Below, piece by piece: positions 47,092 to 59,100 of a stretch of DNA of 64,000 nt. The notes under the pieces were generated by a model that saw only the letters and a list, made by a program, of their open reading frames with translations, did not search any database and had not been told where the DNA came from. Position 1 is the first letter of the stretch. Every line of letters starts with the position of its first letter. Location: positions 310,001 through 374,000 of the forward strand of contig KN834792.1 of the NCBI GenBank assembly GCA_000827265.1. Direction: 5' to 3'. Made by a program: the position numbers and the translations under genes. This DNA is from Collybiopsis luxurians FD-317 M1. Its lineage: Eukaryota > Basidiomycota > Agaricomycetes > Agaricales > Omphalotaceae.

Positions 47092-50000
47092 TCACAAATC
47101 ATCGTTACTCAAACTCTGTACGCATTGCAGCCTTGGAAACGTCGGTTTCCTTCCGTTCTGGATATCCTCCGTTGCTCGCCTTTGTAGGATCCTACTTTGC
47201 TCCCAATCTACTCCTTCAACTCCTCTCGTCAGCTCTGGAGCATCCAGAAGACTCTTCTCAAACTCATCCGCTTTCCTTCGTCTCAATGCAATATTTGCCG
47301 CAGCATAGTCGATCGCATTGATCTCTTTCGTTTTCAGAGTACCTGCGCGCGACTCTAGCTCAACACGCTTCGCTTCAAAGGTAGACAAGACACGGTGTGG
47401 TCGGGCTTTGGCGGCTTTTTGAGCATAATCTAGCTGCATAAAGAGGAGCTCCGATTTGCTTCGATGGGAGGAAAGACATGGACGTTTTCGCGCAGGCGAT
47501 TTGCTTCCGCTGGTCGGTGGACTGTGCACCGGCACTAGGGAGCCACTGTTAGAATCCGATAAAAATTCGGCTTCTTTACCGCCATTAGGTTCTGCACTCT
47601 TTTCACTAGAGATGCCGACAACAGCGCACGCGTTTTGACTGGAGCTGGTAGAAGAAGATGTGATTGATTTTTCTCGATGATGAGTAGGACGTTCGGGGAT
47701 ATTCTTCACCTCCTTGAGCGGTTTAGTCGAATTAACAACGGACGGAATGAATGTTTCTCTGAGACGCTTCTGGGGTCTCTCAATACTGATATGAGTAACT
47801 CCGATAGCTTCGGGTCCGCGTTTCTTGCTTTTAAGAGGGCTCGAAGGTGGTGACGATGAAGTGGTCATGCCGGTTTTTCCGCTGAGCTGCCGCTTCTGAG
47901 CGTAGGTAGGAACATGCGTATGCTTTGCATCGCCAGAGCGGGTGCGAGAACGGAACTTGGAAGACGGAGAAGATGGAACGAGATGAATGGGTGAGCTAAG
48001 GTTGATAGTCTCGTCCGAAAACTTAAGAGACCGCTGGCGTGCGATTGAAGACTGGAGGGCAGGACTCTTTGAGGGCGAAACTACCGGAGAGGATGGTGAA
48101 AAGTGCAACGAACGGCCTTTAGCGAAGAGTAGTTTGGGTGATTGGGATAAGATGAAAGGTTCGGCAGAGAGTTGAGACCCAGAATCCAACTTTCGATTCG
48201 GAGTGGATGTCATGAATCTGGCCTTCCCAACATGGGGCGAATGGGGCTGTTTATCGCCTGTAGGCGATACCCGGACAGCCTTTCCCTTTCCTTTGTCCGG
48301 TCCTGGTCTTGCGGCGGAAGCTTGCATAGGCGAGGATTTCGGCGTCATTCCTCCGATTTTATTCTTAGGTTCAATCCTGGAACCTACTCTGACCCGATTG
48401 GAAGTAAGGCTTTCTTCGACCTCTGCAGCATCTTCATCACTAAAGCTGAAAGAGAATGAGGACTGCTCCCATCTCATCTGGGTACCTGGTTCATCCGATG
48501 TAGCAAATAAGTGATGGGCCGTCCGGCCGCGGTCATCATCTTCGTCGTCGGACGAATCAAACTCATTGTCGCTGCTGTTGCGACGCCGAACAATAGGCTC
48601 CCTCCGTATCGCCTTGCGGATCTGATCCCGTCCAAGCGCCAGTCCGTTAGCTTCACCTTCGGCTTTGCGCTTCTCTTTGGTGGTATTGAATGTAGCAGGC
48701 CGTACGGGACTCGACTTAATGCCGTCGTCCCACTTGGTCAGCCCTAACCAACTCCTTAGAACATCCATCCTCCGACCAACTCTGCCCTTTAGAATAGACG
48801 GTTCCACGCCATGGCCCGTTCTAGTGAGCCATTTTCTCGCCATGGCCCGAGTTTCTATATCTGCGTCGCCAGAGATATCTCCAACCAGATTCTTCACTGC
48901 GACATCGTCCTCTTCTTCATCGAGATTTGTAGGTTCCGAGATTGATTTACACTCGTTCACTATCTCGACAAATAAGAGGTGCTCGGCGACAGGAGTAGGT
49001 GGAATTATTTGACGTGCAACAGACGACTTTGAACCAAAAGTTGGAGTAGGTTTTCGACAGCAGCTTTGGAATACACCATCTATAGCAGCCCAGTCGAGAT
49101 TCTTCAGCTTCGGGTCGAGGGTGTTGGGTATAACTCGCTTGGGACGAAAGAGGGAAACAAAAGATTGTAATTCAGGGAGGGGCGAATGTCGTGATAGTGG
49201 GACAAGCTAAAAGAGTCTGAGATGAGCTAAGATTGGAACACTCTAAGAAGGGAGAACATACCAAAGATCGAACAAGTTTTCCATTGATTAGTTGTTTTCT
49301 AGTTGTGGCTTGATATTCTACCCAACGCTCCGGAGTCATGGAGCTCACGGGATTGATGTAAACGACGATTTTCTTTCTACTAGCTTTTTCAGGATTTTTC
49401 GTCTTTGGTCCTGACCAGCCGCCAGTGCCGCTCCCAAAGAACATCTGGTTCGCTGCTGTGATCGTATCTTGACTAGCTGCTTCTAAATCTTCATCGTCTT
49501 CCCGGTCGACGCGGACGTGGGGGCAGCGATCAAAGCGTTCGCAAGCATGAAATCGAGTTTCATCTTCGTCAGTGGTGCCCAAAGATCGAAGCAGAGGATC
49601 AGAAGAGACTAGAGAGAAAATTTTGGCTTTATAGTCGTCCAGATGAATCTGATACAGGAATTTATGAGAATGGGTCAATCGACAGCTGTTGTGCTCACTT
49701 TACAATTGAACGCTCTAGCTATTGCTTTCAGGATGTCTTCGTATCCCCACGTCCAGGAATTGATGAAAAAATATGTTGATGGTGGGTATAGCTTGAGAAG
49801 AGCAATTAGGCCGGTAGTCGCATCTTCCTATGGGATGGGTTGGAGTATGTCCAAGAATGAAGGCTGCACAACTAACTTTGGTAGGAACCGGATGGGTTTG
49901 CATGACACAAGCCGTGTCCAGATATATCGCATCCAAAGTCTTGACAACTCCGTTTTCATCGTCTTGAGAGGCATCGTCTTCGGTCAGTGGGGTAAGGTAT

Positions 50001-50615
50001 GGTTGAAGAAAGGCGTTGCGTTTAATAGACTCCAAAAACCACGGCTCTGCTCGAAAGTCGCCTGTATGTAAAATAGCCCCTTCTTGACCTTCGATGAGGA
50101 ACCTATGCGCAATTAGTTAAACAAAGTACAAAGAAGAAAAACAAACAAACAGATATCTGCACATACATTACAGACCCAGGACAGTGATTTGCATCAAGAA
50201 GCGTTATAGTAACTTTCCTATTACATTCCAGCTCAATAACAGTCGGTGTGTTCAACGGTAACGGTTTCAACAAATCCCTCGAGCCCTGATAATTAACCTG
50301 GCCATTCGAACCTATCCAAGGATCAATCTTCAAATGCCGAAAAGTCCATTTATGTTCTGCTCGGTATTCTTCTTTATGGAGAGCGCGTTCGTTGTAGATT
50401 TCGTGGTGCAAAAGCATTTGTTTAGCGTCGGCTGAGCAGTATACGGTTTGACTGAAGGATTGGGCTTGAAGACCGACGATGTGGTCTGAATGGGTATGTG
50501 AAAGAAGGTGAAGAGCTGCGTTTTGCGGCTCTGATCCCGAAGGAATCGCGCTGAAGCCATCTACGCGGATGGGATAGGGCAAAGCAAAAGAGTTGAATGG
50601 GGTTCCTGGAGGCAT
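47092..50615 (-). CDS. Artemis/SNM1-type metallo-beta-lactamase DNA-repair nuclease
   Basis: Nuclear 5'-nuclease of the beta-CASP group (interstrand cross-link or end-joining repair). ATG 50615. The metal motif SHTHSDHIVGL (H40-H45) comes almost at the start. Then LLDANHCPGSVMF, ILHTGDFRAEPWFL, LDAIYLDTAC, YINPVSSMTPERWVEY, and the beta-CASP end VPLSRHSPLPELQSFV with PKRVIPNTLDP. The last exon (about 2 kb) encodes a roughly 650-residue disordered tail rich in Ser/Pro/Lys with SP/TP sites and acidic patches (DSSDDEDDD). The N-terminus has no zinc finger, so it is closer to Artemis/DCLRE1C in layout than to Pso2. It converges on the reductase gene, about 200 bp apart. Confidence 0.85.
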
Positions 50616-51320
50616 TTAATGACGATGAGCATTGGGTCGACAGCAAGCGCAATAAATAGTGGTCAGTGGCCAAAGTGCTGAAGAACTGTCAACTGAATGA
50701 ATGGGCCCACTCACGTGGCCAACACCTTGCTTGCCGCTTGCTTAATTTGCCACTTGCCGGCAATGCTCTGCCGATGATGCCGTTTGCAGACAACTACTTA
50801 GTTGTAGAATGATTTATCTGGAAGGACAATGGCATAGAGATATATGTTGTTTTGTACTCCTTACATGGGTCTCCTTAAAGGTGTTCTTCTGAGAAAAAAT
50901 TGAAATAGATGGCGAGCGGAATGATGACTCCGGCAATCGATACCGATAGTAGATGGATGGGCACTGGTTGATATTTATGTATGATGTTGCTTGTATTAGC
51001 AAGGTAGAGTTCACATGGAACAATGGACGACACGAGGAATGGTGGATATCTCACAAGCGTAGTTTATGCCTAGACACAGCTTGAGAGGTAGAGGGCATTG
51101 CCGAGAAGACGGCTGACAGTGACTGCCGCTTCCGCAGTAAGGTGAGGTAATGCAACGGCCGGGATCAGATTTTGATCCGGGAACAAAATGAGAGTCAAGT
51201 GGTTCGGAATAGACCTTGCAAGCAAGGTGACAATAGATGACTAGGCATGACGAAGACTCAACGATCAGCTGACCAGCTTGCAATGCCAGTGTTGGCACTC
51301 TAGAGAAAAAAATAAACGTC
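50616..51320. other. Intergenic between nuclease gene and tRNA-Pro
   Basis: No gene seen. Contains GCCACTTGCCGGCAATG and similar short repeats of the TTGCCG word, probably the nuclease promoter. Confidence 0.45.
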
Positions 51321-51412
51321 GGCCTGATGGTCTAGGAGTATGATTCGTTGTTAGGGAGTTTTAAAAAATCTCCTCATCGACGAGGTCCCGGGTTCAATTC
51401 CCGGTCAGGCCC
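51321..51412 (+). tRNA. tRNA-Pro(AGG) with 20-nt intron
   Basis: The acceptor stem GGCCTGA/TCAGGCC is perfect. D arm GTC..GAT; anticodon stem CGTTG (51346-51350) with CGACG (51378-51382); T arm CCGGG/CCCGG with TTCAATT. Anticodon AGG is at 51353-51355. The intron 51357-51376 sits at the canonical site after base 37 and can pair GGGAG with CTCC, giving the splice bulge. The discriminator base is C. A 7-T run follows within about 10 nt as Pol III terminator. Confidence 0.93.
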
Positions 51413-51417
51413 TCTTC

Positions 51418-51425
51418 ATTTTTTT
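51418..51425 (+). terminator. Pol III terminator of tRNA-Pro
   Basis: A run of seven T after CTCTTCA, directly downstream of the tRNA 3' end. Confidence 0.7.
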
Positions 51426-51533
51426 AAATGAATATCCATGCTCGAAACGGAAATAATTTACACCTCCTAGCTCGGGCTTCCAACTACATATATGCCTTTC
51501 TCTTTACTGAAATATTTAATACATCCCATTAAC

Positions 51534-54500
51534 TTACTCTGATTTCTTCTCACCCACAAACTGATTAAACCATCTAAACACTTCGTAGTGCCACTTCAAA
51601 CTGTTACAAAAAGGGCGCACATGAATGGTCAGTCCCGAGTACAGCTTACAAGCACTGTCTCCTTACCTGTTGCCATGATTGAGCACCCAATGGTTTTCAT
51701 CCGGGAAGATGACCAAACGACTAGGGATACCTTGCCTAGAGTAGCATGAATATCGTTCGAGAATAGGAACGAGCGGGAGACATCACTTACTGTTGCAAAG
51801 CATGGAAAGCTCCAATACCCTCCGTCTCAGGAAGTCGGTAATCCTTGGATCCGTGGATCAAAAGCTGCGGCGTGCTCCACTTGTGAACGAAATTTGACGG
51901 GTTGAATCTAGAAGAAATCATATCGAATGAACTCTGCTGACACCTTTCTGCTTTGCGGTTAACATACTTCTTCAACAGCTCTTTGCTCTCCTCATCCCAA
52001 GGCCTGAGGGAGCAACAAAGAAATCAATACGTCGTTTGCAAGTTTACACTCGCGAGACGCACCTTCCATGCCAGTCATGATTGAACTGAAGTAGGGGAAC
52101 AAAGGTCAATTTCCACGCAAAACGACTATTCAACTTACGAAGAACAGCTCCTCGGTCGAAAATCCGTTGTAAGTAGAATCAAACACCTAGTAATCACGTT
52201 CGATCAATTGGGTTACGAAGAAGAAAAGATTCGTACTCCGTCATGACAAACCAGGGCCTGTTAAAAAAGTGAATTGAGTCTAGTCAGAACAGATTCCAAG
52301 TTCAAGCGACAGTGTATTACCTTGAAGCCGAAGTTATACTCTGGGTGTCCTTGGATCCAGCTATACAAATCGCAGTCAGTCACTCAGCGGAGAGATATCA
52401 TAAAGGCGCTAGTTGTACTTAATCGCATAACCTCCCCAGCTGGCCCCGGCAGCTACAGCTCGGTCTGCATCCACCTCCGGGAAGTGATCAAGAATGTATT
52501 TCCAGCCCTTTTGCATGTCGACAAAGGGTTTACCTCCCCAGTCTCCGGCAATTGCGTCAGTGAGAGCTGCGGGTAGAGAGTGAGTTCAATAAAACATTGT
52601 TCTTCTGGAACGCACGACGGACCTTGCCCAAAGGAGGTGCTTCCAGTAGGGTTCATAGCGACCGTGAAATAGCCTTGCTGAGCGAAGACTGACATTTATC
52701 AGTGAATAAAGGAAAAACAGCGGCACAAGCCATGATACGCACCGTTTGGATTCCATCTCGTTGACCACTGATCTTCCCAAGCTCCTTGAGGGCCTGTCAG
52801 GGAATGAGACCTTAGTAAAAGAGCAATAGGTGAAGATCCATCCAGTACGTACCCCCGTGGATGAGCAGTACAATTGGGTACGCTTTCTTCTGTCCCTCCT
52901 TCCATCCCTTAGGCTTCAATATCCAACCTTGAATATCACGATCTTCTGCACCCTTAAACCAGAAATCTTCTCCTACACTCAGCTCTTTCCCTTTCAAGTC
53001 CTCCTCTGAGAACTTTGTAATCTGCTCAATCTTCCCATCGAACTTAACGGGTGCATCCGATTTCGAAATCTCTTTCTCCAAAGCGTCCAAACCACTGATG
53101 AGGAATACATCGTTGGGTGTCGTAAGAGACGATTTGGAGATGAGGATGCGGCCGTAGTACAGCGCCTGAATACCGGATGACGCGCCGTCTTCGACGATTG
53201 GGACTGGGTGGAGGTATTTCTGGGAAAGGTCGGGATCCGTAGTCGATTTGGCGGGGGTGGGAGGAATGGGGAGGACGTAAACTTTGACTCGGGCATTGTC
53301 GCTGGCAGTGAAGTAGATGAAGTCTCCTTCCTTTGAGAACTGTACGCGTGATGAATAGATGAACGATGGAGAGTTAAACAATTATACACGCACCGCCAAA
53401 GACCCTGGTGAGCGATCCCATTTCTGTGTTAGGGTAAACCTGACGTTCTTCTTGAGGTCGTAAATGACAATCTTGGCCCTATCCCTAGGTTAATAGATTA
53501 TCAGGAAAGAAGTGCGGAGTTGGCGTACCTATCACTCTCGTATCCATCTTCATCCAATTCTAACCAAGCAGCCTTGTCGGCTTTCTCATTGAGAACGGGG
53601 CCGTGGATTGCACCTTGGGATCCTGAAGTGAGTTCGCGCGCTTTGCCTGACCCTGTAATGTCGACAATGTATACCTGAACAAAGCGTTACACGAGGAATA
53701 ATGCAGGATATATAAGACCGACACTTACGTTCTGCCTGGTATGCCATGCACGCTCATGTTTGAAGGCCGGGTCCAGCGTCGTGTAAATGACGGATTGCTT
53801 GGAAACATCAAAGTCATCGGTACCTCCAAACGGTTCCACCGGCGAGCTCTGTATCAGAACCAGTGAGTTAGACCAAAAATAGTTGAGAGGCCTCTCTTAC
53901 ATGATCAGTCCCAGCTAACAGGTTTACATAGTCGTTTCCAAACGTCCATTTATGGTCAGGATCTTGCGTGAGCTTGACACTGAACAACGATTGATCCTTC
54001 GGCCCAACCCAATGATCCCAATGCCTTTCATAGGTATGATCATAAACCAATGCAGTAGTTCCACGATCTTCCCAAGCTTCGTCTTGTGCCTTAACCGTCG
54101 AAAGATTCCCGTCTGGATACACGCTGTCCGAGAAGACCAAATAGCCATCGGTAGAATACCGGAAATTGGTCGCTGAGTTTGTGGGGAAAGAACCTAGGTG
54201 GACAGGGGACTCGGTGTTGAGGATTCCTGCAGAGTCTGACTCGTTAGGGGGGACGTATACAACATTGAGCGCGTAAATGTCTAGAGTCTTGTTTTCTCCT
54301 TCGACTACGTGCGCGATGGTCTTGCCGGTGAGCCAGAAGGCTTCGCCTACTTTTTCCAGCTGAAAAAACGCGAATTTATATAAATTCTGGATTCAATAGG
54401 GCAACAACATACCGGTAATTCATACGGCTTGTTGGTATATCCCAAAGGTGCCAGGAAGATCGACTTTTTGTTTCTACATCCACAACGTCAACTTGAGCGG

Positions 54501-54749
54501 GCGAATCTGGAACAATTCTTACTTCTTCTCCTTAAAAGAATACTTGCTGTATGGAATGAGAACAAAGTCTCCAGCTTGATTCGCAGCTCCTACACCAGGA
54601 CGGCCAAGTTCAACGAGATCTTTGGGGGAAAACACGTCGGGTCCTTGTTTGAACTGGAACGAATCTTGAGTAGACATTGCTGGTCCTGGAGAGCTTTGCA
54701 GTGGTACCTGGGAAGACAATCCCAGCACTGACAGTAAAGGGAACCGCAT
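51534..54749 (-). CDS. Secreted dipeptidyl-peptidase 5-like serine peptidase (S9)
   Basis: Alpha/beta-hydrolase exopeptidase of the prolyl-oligopeptidase clan that removes dipeptides; fungal DppV enzymes are secreted. Start chosen at 54749 (MRFPLLSVLGLSSQ); an upstream ATG at 54770 would extend the hydrophobic start. Propeller region: YLVFSDSVYPDGN, ERHWDHWVGPKDQSLF, DRAKIVIYDLKKNV, SKEGDFIYFTASDNARVKVY. Catalytic domain: YPIVLLIHGGPQGAWEDQWS, nucleophile in GASWGGYAI, Asp in HGSKDYRLPETEG, His in PDENHWVLNHGNS. It ends FVGEKKSE, TAA (51534-51536). More than ten introns. The triad is complete, so it should be active. Confidence 0.9.
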
Positions 54750-54886
54750 GACCGGAAGCAACCTGACCAACTGGCAGTGTGGGCTTCGAGTTCAAGTTGG
54801 AAATTAGGTAACAGGGCTGGCATAACATTGAATTACTATAATACAGTACTGAATGTATACTTTTCATCACTTCACAATCCAGCTCA

Positions 54887-55869
54887 TCACTCGCCCATAG
54901 CTTCGTCTTCGTCTATGGCAGCATCAGCAACTTCTTCCTGGGACAGTCGTGGTCCTTCCATCTGGGTAACTTCCCCATTTGCAGCATCCCACCTCGCAAT
55001 GAGTCCCACTTTAAACGTAACCATTCTCTCCCCGATAAGTTTCAATAATTGGGCCTGCTCAGCCGTGAGCACCTTACCCTTTTCACACAACTTGTGAGGA
55101 ACAGTCAACGTCGGCACCCCGCGGTTCATTGTTGTCGTGAGACCGAGTTTCCGTAACTGAGGGTCTTCATTATGAGGGAACGGTTCTGGTGGATCAGAAT
55201 GGCGTCGCATAACGGGTCCAGCGGGTAGAGTAACGGTTCGACTTGCGACATTGCCGGCTCGTGCAAAATCAGGCTGAGAAAAGTCGGCAAACCACTCGAT
55301 GACTTCTTGAGGTTCTGTGTCTGTGAATAATAGACCTACTTGACCTTCGATTTGCTGCAGGAAAATGGAGCCTTCAGCAACAGCTGCACAGGTAAGGAAG
55401 GCTGATATACGCACTTTTGCTAGAGCATGTATTCCCATACGATGTTCTTCTTCTGGAGTTGTTCCAAGAGCCTTAGCTAGCACAGCTGATCTGCTGAAGA
55501 ATATCCGTGCAGAACTGTATTACATCCATCGATTTAGAGCGTATTCAAAAAGAAGAAAAAAGAAGAAAAGGTGTACGCACTCTTTCCAAAGATTCCTAAC
55601 AGTCTTGAGATGCGCATTCCGCATTGCACCAACTTCGAATAACCAGCAGTATTTCCATTTATCCGCATTTTCTTTTACCTGTGCAAAATTTCAGTGTGAA
55701 TCTCTCAGGTAAAAAACACTATTGCAACGTTTTCCATCATGGCCGACTTGTGTTCTCTAGTCTTTTTGTCGACCTTTGTCAACGACACTAAAAATTGCCG
55801 ATATAAGACAAAAGTCAATAGAGGGCTCAAAGAATACATACCGATTTTATTTCTTTTGGATTTTGGCAT
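54887..55869 (-). CDS. MRT4: Ribosome assembly factor Mrt4 (P0-like)
   Basis: Nucleolar P0/uL10 paralogue that holds the P-stalk site on pre-60S particles until exchanged for P0. ATG 55869: MPKSKRNKI, intron, VSLTKVDKKTREHKSAMMEN, intron, then WKYCWLFEVGAMRNAHLKTV, and after a GTGCGT intron WKDSARIFFSRSAVLAKALG. The insertion-domain region (VGLLFTDTEPQEVIEWF) and ...SLIGERMVTFKVGL-like end (LLKLIGERMVTFKVGLIARW) are present. It ends with an acidic tail EDEAMGE, without the P-protein C-terminal motif, as expected for Mrt4. Divergent from the STAND gene, 268 bp between ATGs. Confidence 0.92.
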
Positions 55870-56137
55870 TGCTAGCTGATACTGATGGTGGAAGCCCTGA
55901 GCAGAGTGAAAACTGAGCGCTAATCATTTAGCGCTCGTTCCAAATCCACCCGCCGCGTGGGCGAGCACCTCCCTTCCTTCTTCCAGTTCTGCAATCAATC
56001 ATAATCGCAGGCTCTTTGTGACCAGTCTACATCGAACAGCTGCCTTTTCGTTACGATTTAATCTATATCCACAGCTTTCTGAAATTTAGCGCTTAAAAGC
56101 TGTGAAATAAGTATATGCGCTTCTTACCTTGACGTTC

Positions 56138-59100
56138 ATGAAGAAAACACTCCATTCCCTAAAGACTAAGTTTCGTGGCTCCCCAACTTCGAAATACAAC
56201 ACGAAAATTTCGACTACAGAAATTTTCAATAGCACTTTGAATGCTGCCGAAACTTCCATTCGTCTTCTGAAGGAATTGTCCGATACTGTGCCGTTTCTTG
56301 GAGGTGCAGCTTCTGCTACAATATTTATCATTGAGCAGTGCAAGGTGAACTTGTCTTTTGTTTTTGTACCATTCAACTAATTATCTTGATGTAGAAATAT
56401 TTTCGCAATTCTCAGGCTTTTGAAGATCTTCTAAGATCTTTGCATAATCTCGAGAATTTATTATCTCCTTATAAAAAAGGTGAATTGGCTTTGTCTGATG
56501 AACTTTCGGCACGCGTGAAAGAGTTCGATGGGTGCGTCAAATCATCGACTCAAGGGCAGCATAATCTGATGAGGTTCTGCAGTGCCATCTCCGATGTACG
56601 AGTTGAAGTTGAGAGTCTGCAATCCAGCAGCCGACTTTCACAGTTCGTGAACAACTCCGATAATGAAACTCGAGTGACGGATTTCATACAAGCAGTTAAA
56701 GATGCCATCGACAGGATCATGGTGAGTCTATCAGTTCCAATCATGTCAATCGTCGTTCATTCCCGGCCAAAGCTCGCAAGCCTAGTGGATGTATCTCGAG
56801 GAATGCAGGATGTATCGCGTGGGGTTCAGGATATCTCTCATGGAGTACAGGCAAGTTACAATTGAGATGCAAGGTTATGTCATGTATCAACTAACTTGCC
56901 CACAGGAGATCGGTACGCTGGTTGGTTTATATCTGCAAATTCTGCATCTTGATCGATGCATACAGCGTTAGCTCAAAGCCTACTCTCTCTCAATCCCGTG
57001 CACAGCGCACGATATAATTGTGTCGACCGAGATCAATGTCTCAACGGAACTCGCGTTACTGTCCTGGACGACGTTCAGAAATGGTTTGATGTTGGCGAAG
57101 AACAAATTTATTGGTTGAACGGTGCTGCAGGAATGGGCAAGACAACGATTGCACTTTCTGTAGCCCATCGATTGGCCACGAACGATCGGTTGCTCATGGC
57201 GAGTTTCTTCTGCTCTCGCGAATCGGTTGACCGAAAAAACTCTGCCCTCATATTCCCCACCCTGGCGTGCCAGTTAGCTAGCTGGGATTGCGAATATCAA
57301 AATGCCTTGGTGGATGTCTTGGCTCGTTTTCCGTATATCGGATCCGCTCTACCGCACGAACAAGTGCAACGTCTGATAGTGGACCCTTTGAAGAAGTTGC
57401 CATTGAAGACTTTTGCTTTGGTTATTGATGCCTTGGATGAATGCGACGGCGAAAGGGCAACGGAGAAGATTCTTTTGGCCCTTCTCCAGCATGTGGCTTC
57501 TGCTCCGTCACTTAAGGTTTTTGTCAGCTGTCGTCCTGCGGCCTACGTCGAGACCCTTCTATCCTTCGGCGAACATCGTCGGATGTTCAAATTGCATCAG
57601 GTGCCAGCCAGCATTGTTGATAGTGACCTTCGGCTGTTTTACCATCAGCGATTGGAGGAGATACGAGTCGCCAAGAAGATAGAAACAGAAGGATGGCCTC
57701 CGGAGGCACTTATACAAAGGTTGGTCGAACACGCTGCGGGGCTCTTTATCTTTGCCGTCACCGTCTGCAAATACATCGACTCTCGCGGTGACGTGAAGCG
57801 TCGGCTGGAGTATATTGCAAATTTACCCATGAGCGAGCACAAGGAAGCTCTCAGTGTCGATATGCTGTACACAGAGGTGCTCTCTGCTGCACTTGAGAAG
57901 ATACCAGATGAGCGCGATCGTCGAGACTTCGCTCGAGTACTTGTGACGGTGATGCTTGCTCAGGAGAGTTTGACGGTGGATGATCTGGGAAAGCTTCTTA
58001 GCATCGAGTCTTCTGTTATCTATGATCTTCTTCGTGACATCCACTCCATTCTCTTTGTCCCAGATGAACATGGTACTTCGATCGGACAAAGGGTCCATAC
58101 CTTTCATGCATCGTTTCCAGATTATATGACCGCTCATGACCGAGTCGGAGTTCAGGTACCTACAGTGTACATTGATCCAGCAGAACACCATTCGGAGATA
58201 GCCCTTTGCTGCTTGCGCTATATGAACAAGGAGTTGAAGCGTATTATTCCATTCAACGACAGATTCCTTGGGAATGATCTAGAGCAATTTGTCAGTGCAC
58301 ACTGGGCAGCGTCACTGCGTTACGCAGCTCTCCATTGGGCTGATCACCTTTCATCCGCTGCTTGTGCCAGTTCCCTGATTCCTGAAATTCTCGAGGAGCT
58401 ACAACTGTTTACAAGTGCAAAGTTACTTTTCTGGCTGGAGTACATCAGCCTGCTTGGTTTCACTGATAGTGCCTTAGGGATAATAATGAAAGGAAGGGAC
58501 TGGCTGCAAGTAGGTGACTTCAGTCCTCTCAACTTCATACCACTGACCCCTAGCTCAGATGGACTGCCCATCGTCATACCTTTCCACTCTTGAGCTTCTA
58601 CAGGATGCATATCATGCAGTCAATGAACTCTTCAGCCTTTTCAATGGCCATGCAGCACACATATACATCTCCTTCCTCCTGTTTCTTCCACAAGGCACAT
58701 CGCTGTACCGTCAATATTCGCATTATCTGCCTCCAAATTGGAAAATCACAGGCCGTTCGCGAACTACTTGGAATCCTCTCATTCGTTCCATCCGACTCTC
58801 ACCGTTTGCAGATATATTTTCATTTTCACCGGATGAGCAGAGCATTGTCTGTACTGGTTCGTCAATTGAAACATTCGACGTTTTACGTTCCAGACAGCTT
58901 CTCATTTCGCGCGCGGCACCACTCCCAGAGCAGGCTTGGAATATTGACATGATTCCAGGTGTCGATGCCGATTTTCCTGGTCAAGGCTTCGACAGTAGCA
59001 GGCAACCCAGTATAACGTCGACAGTTTGGCTCTCGACTGGTTTCATTGTAACTTGCTGTACTATTCTTACTGCAGCCCAAGAGCCACACAGGTGTCACTG

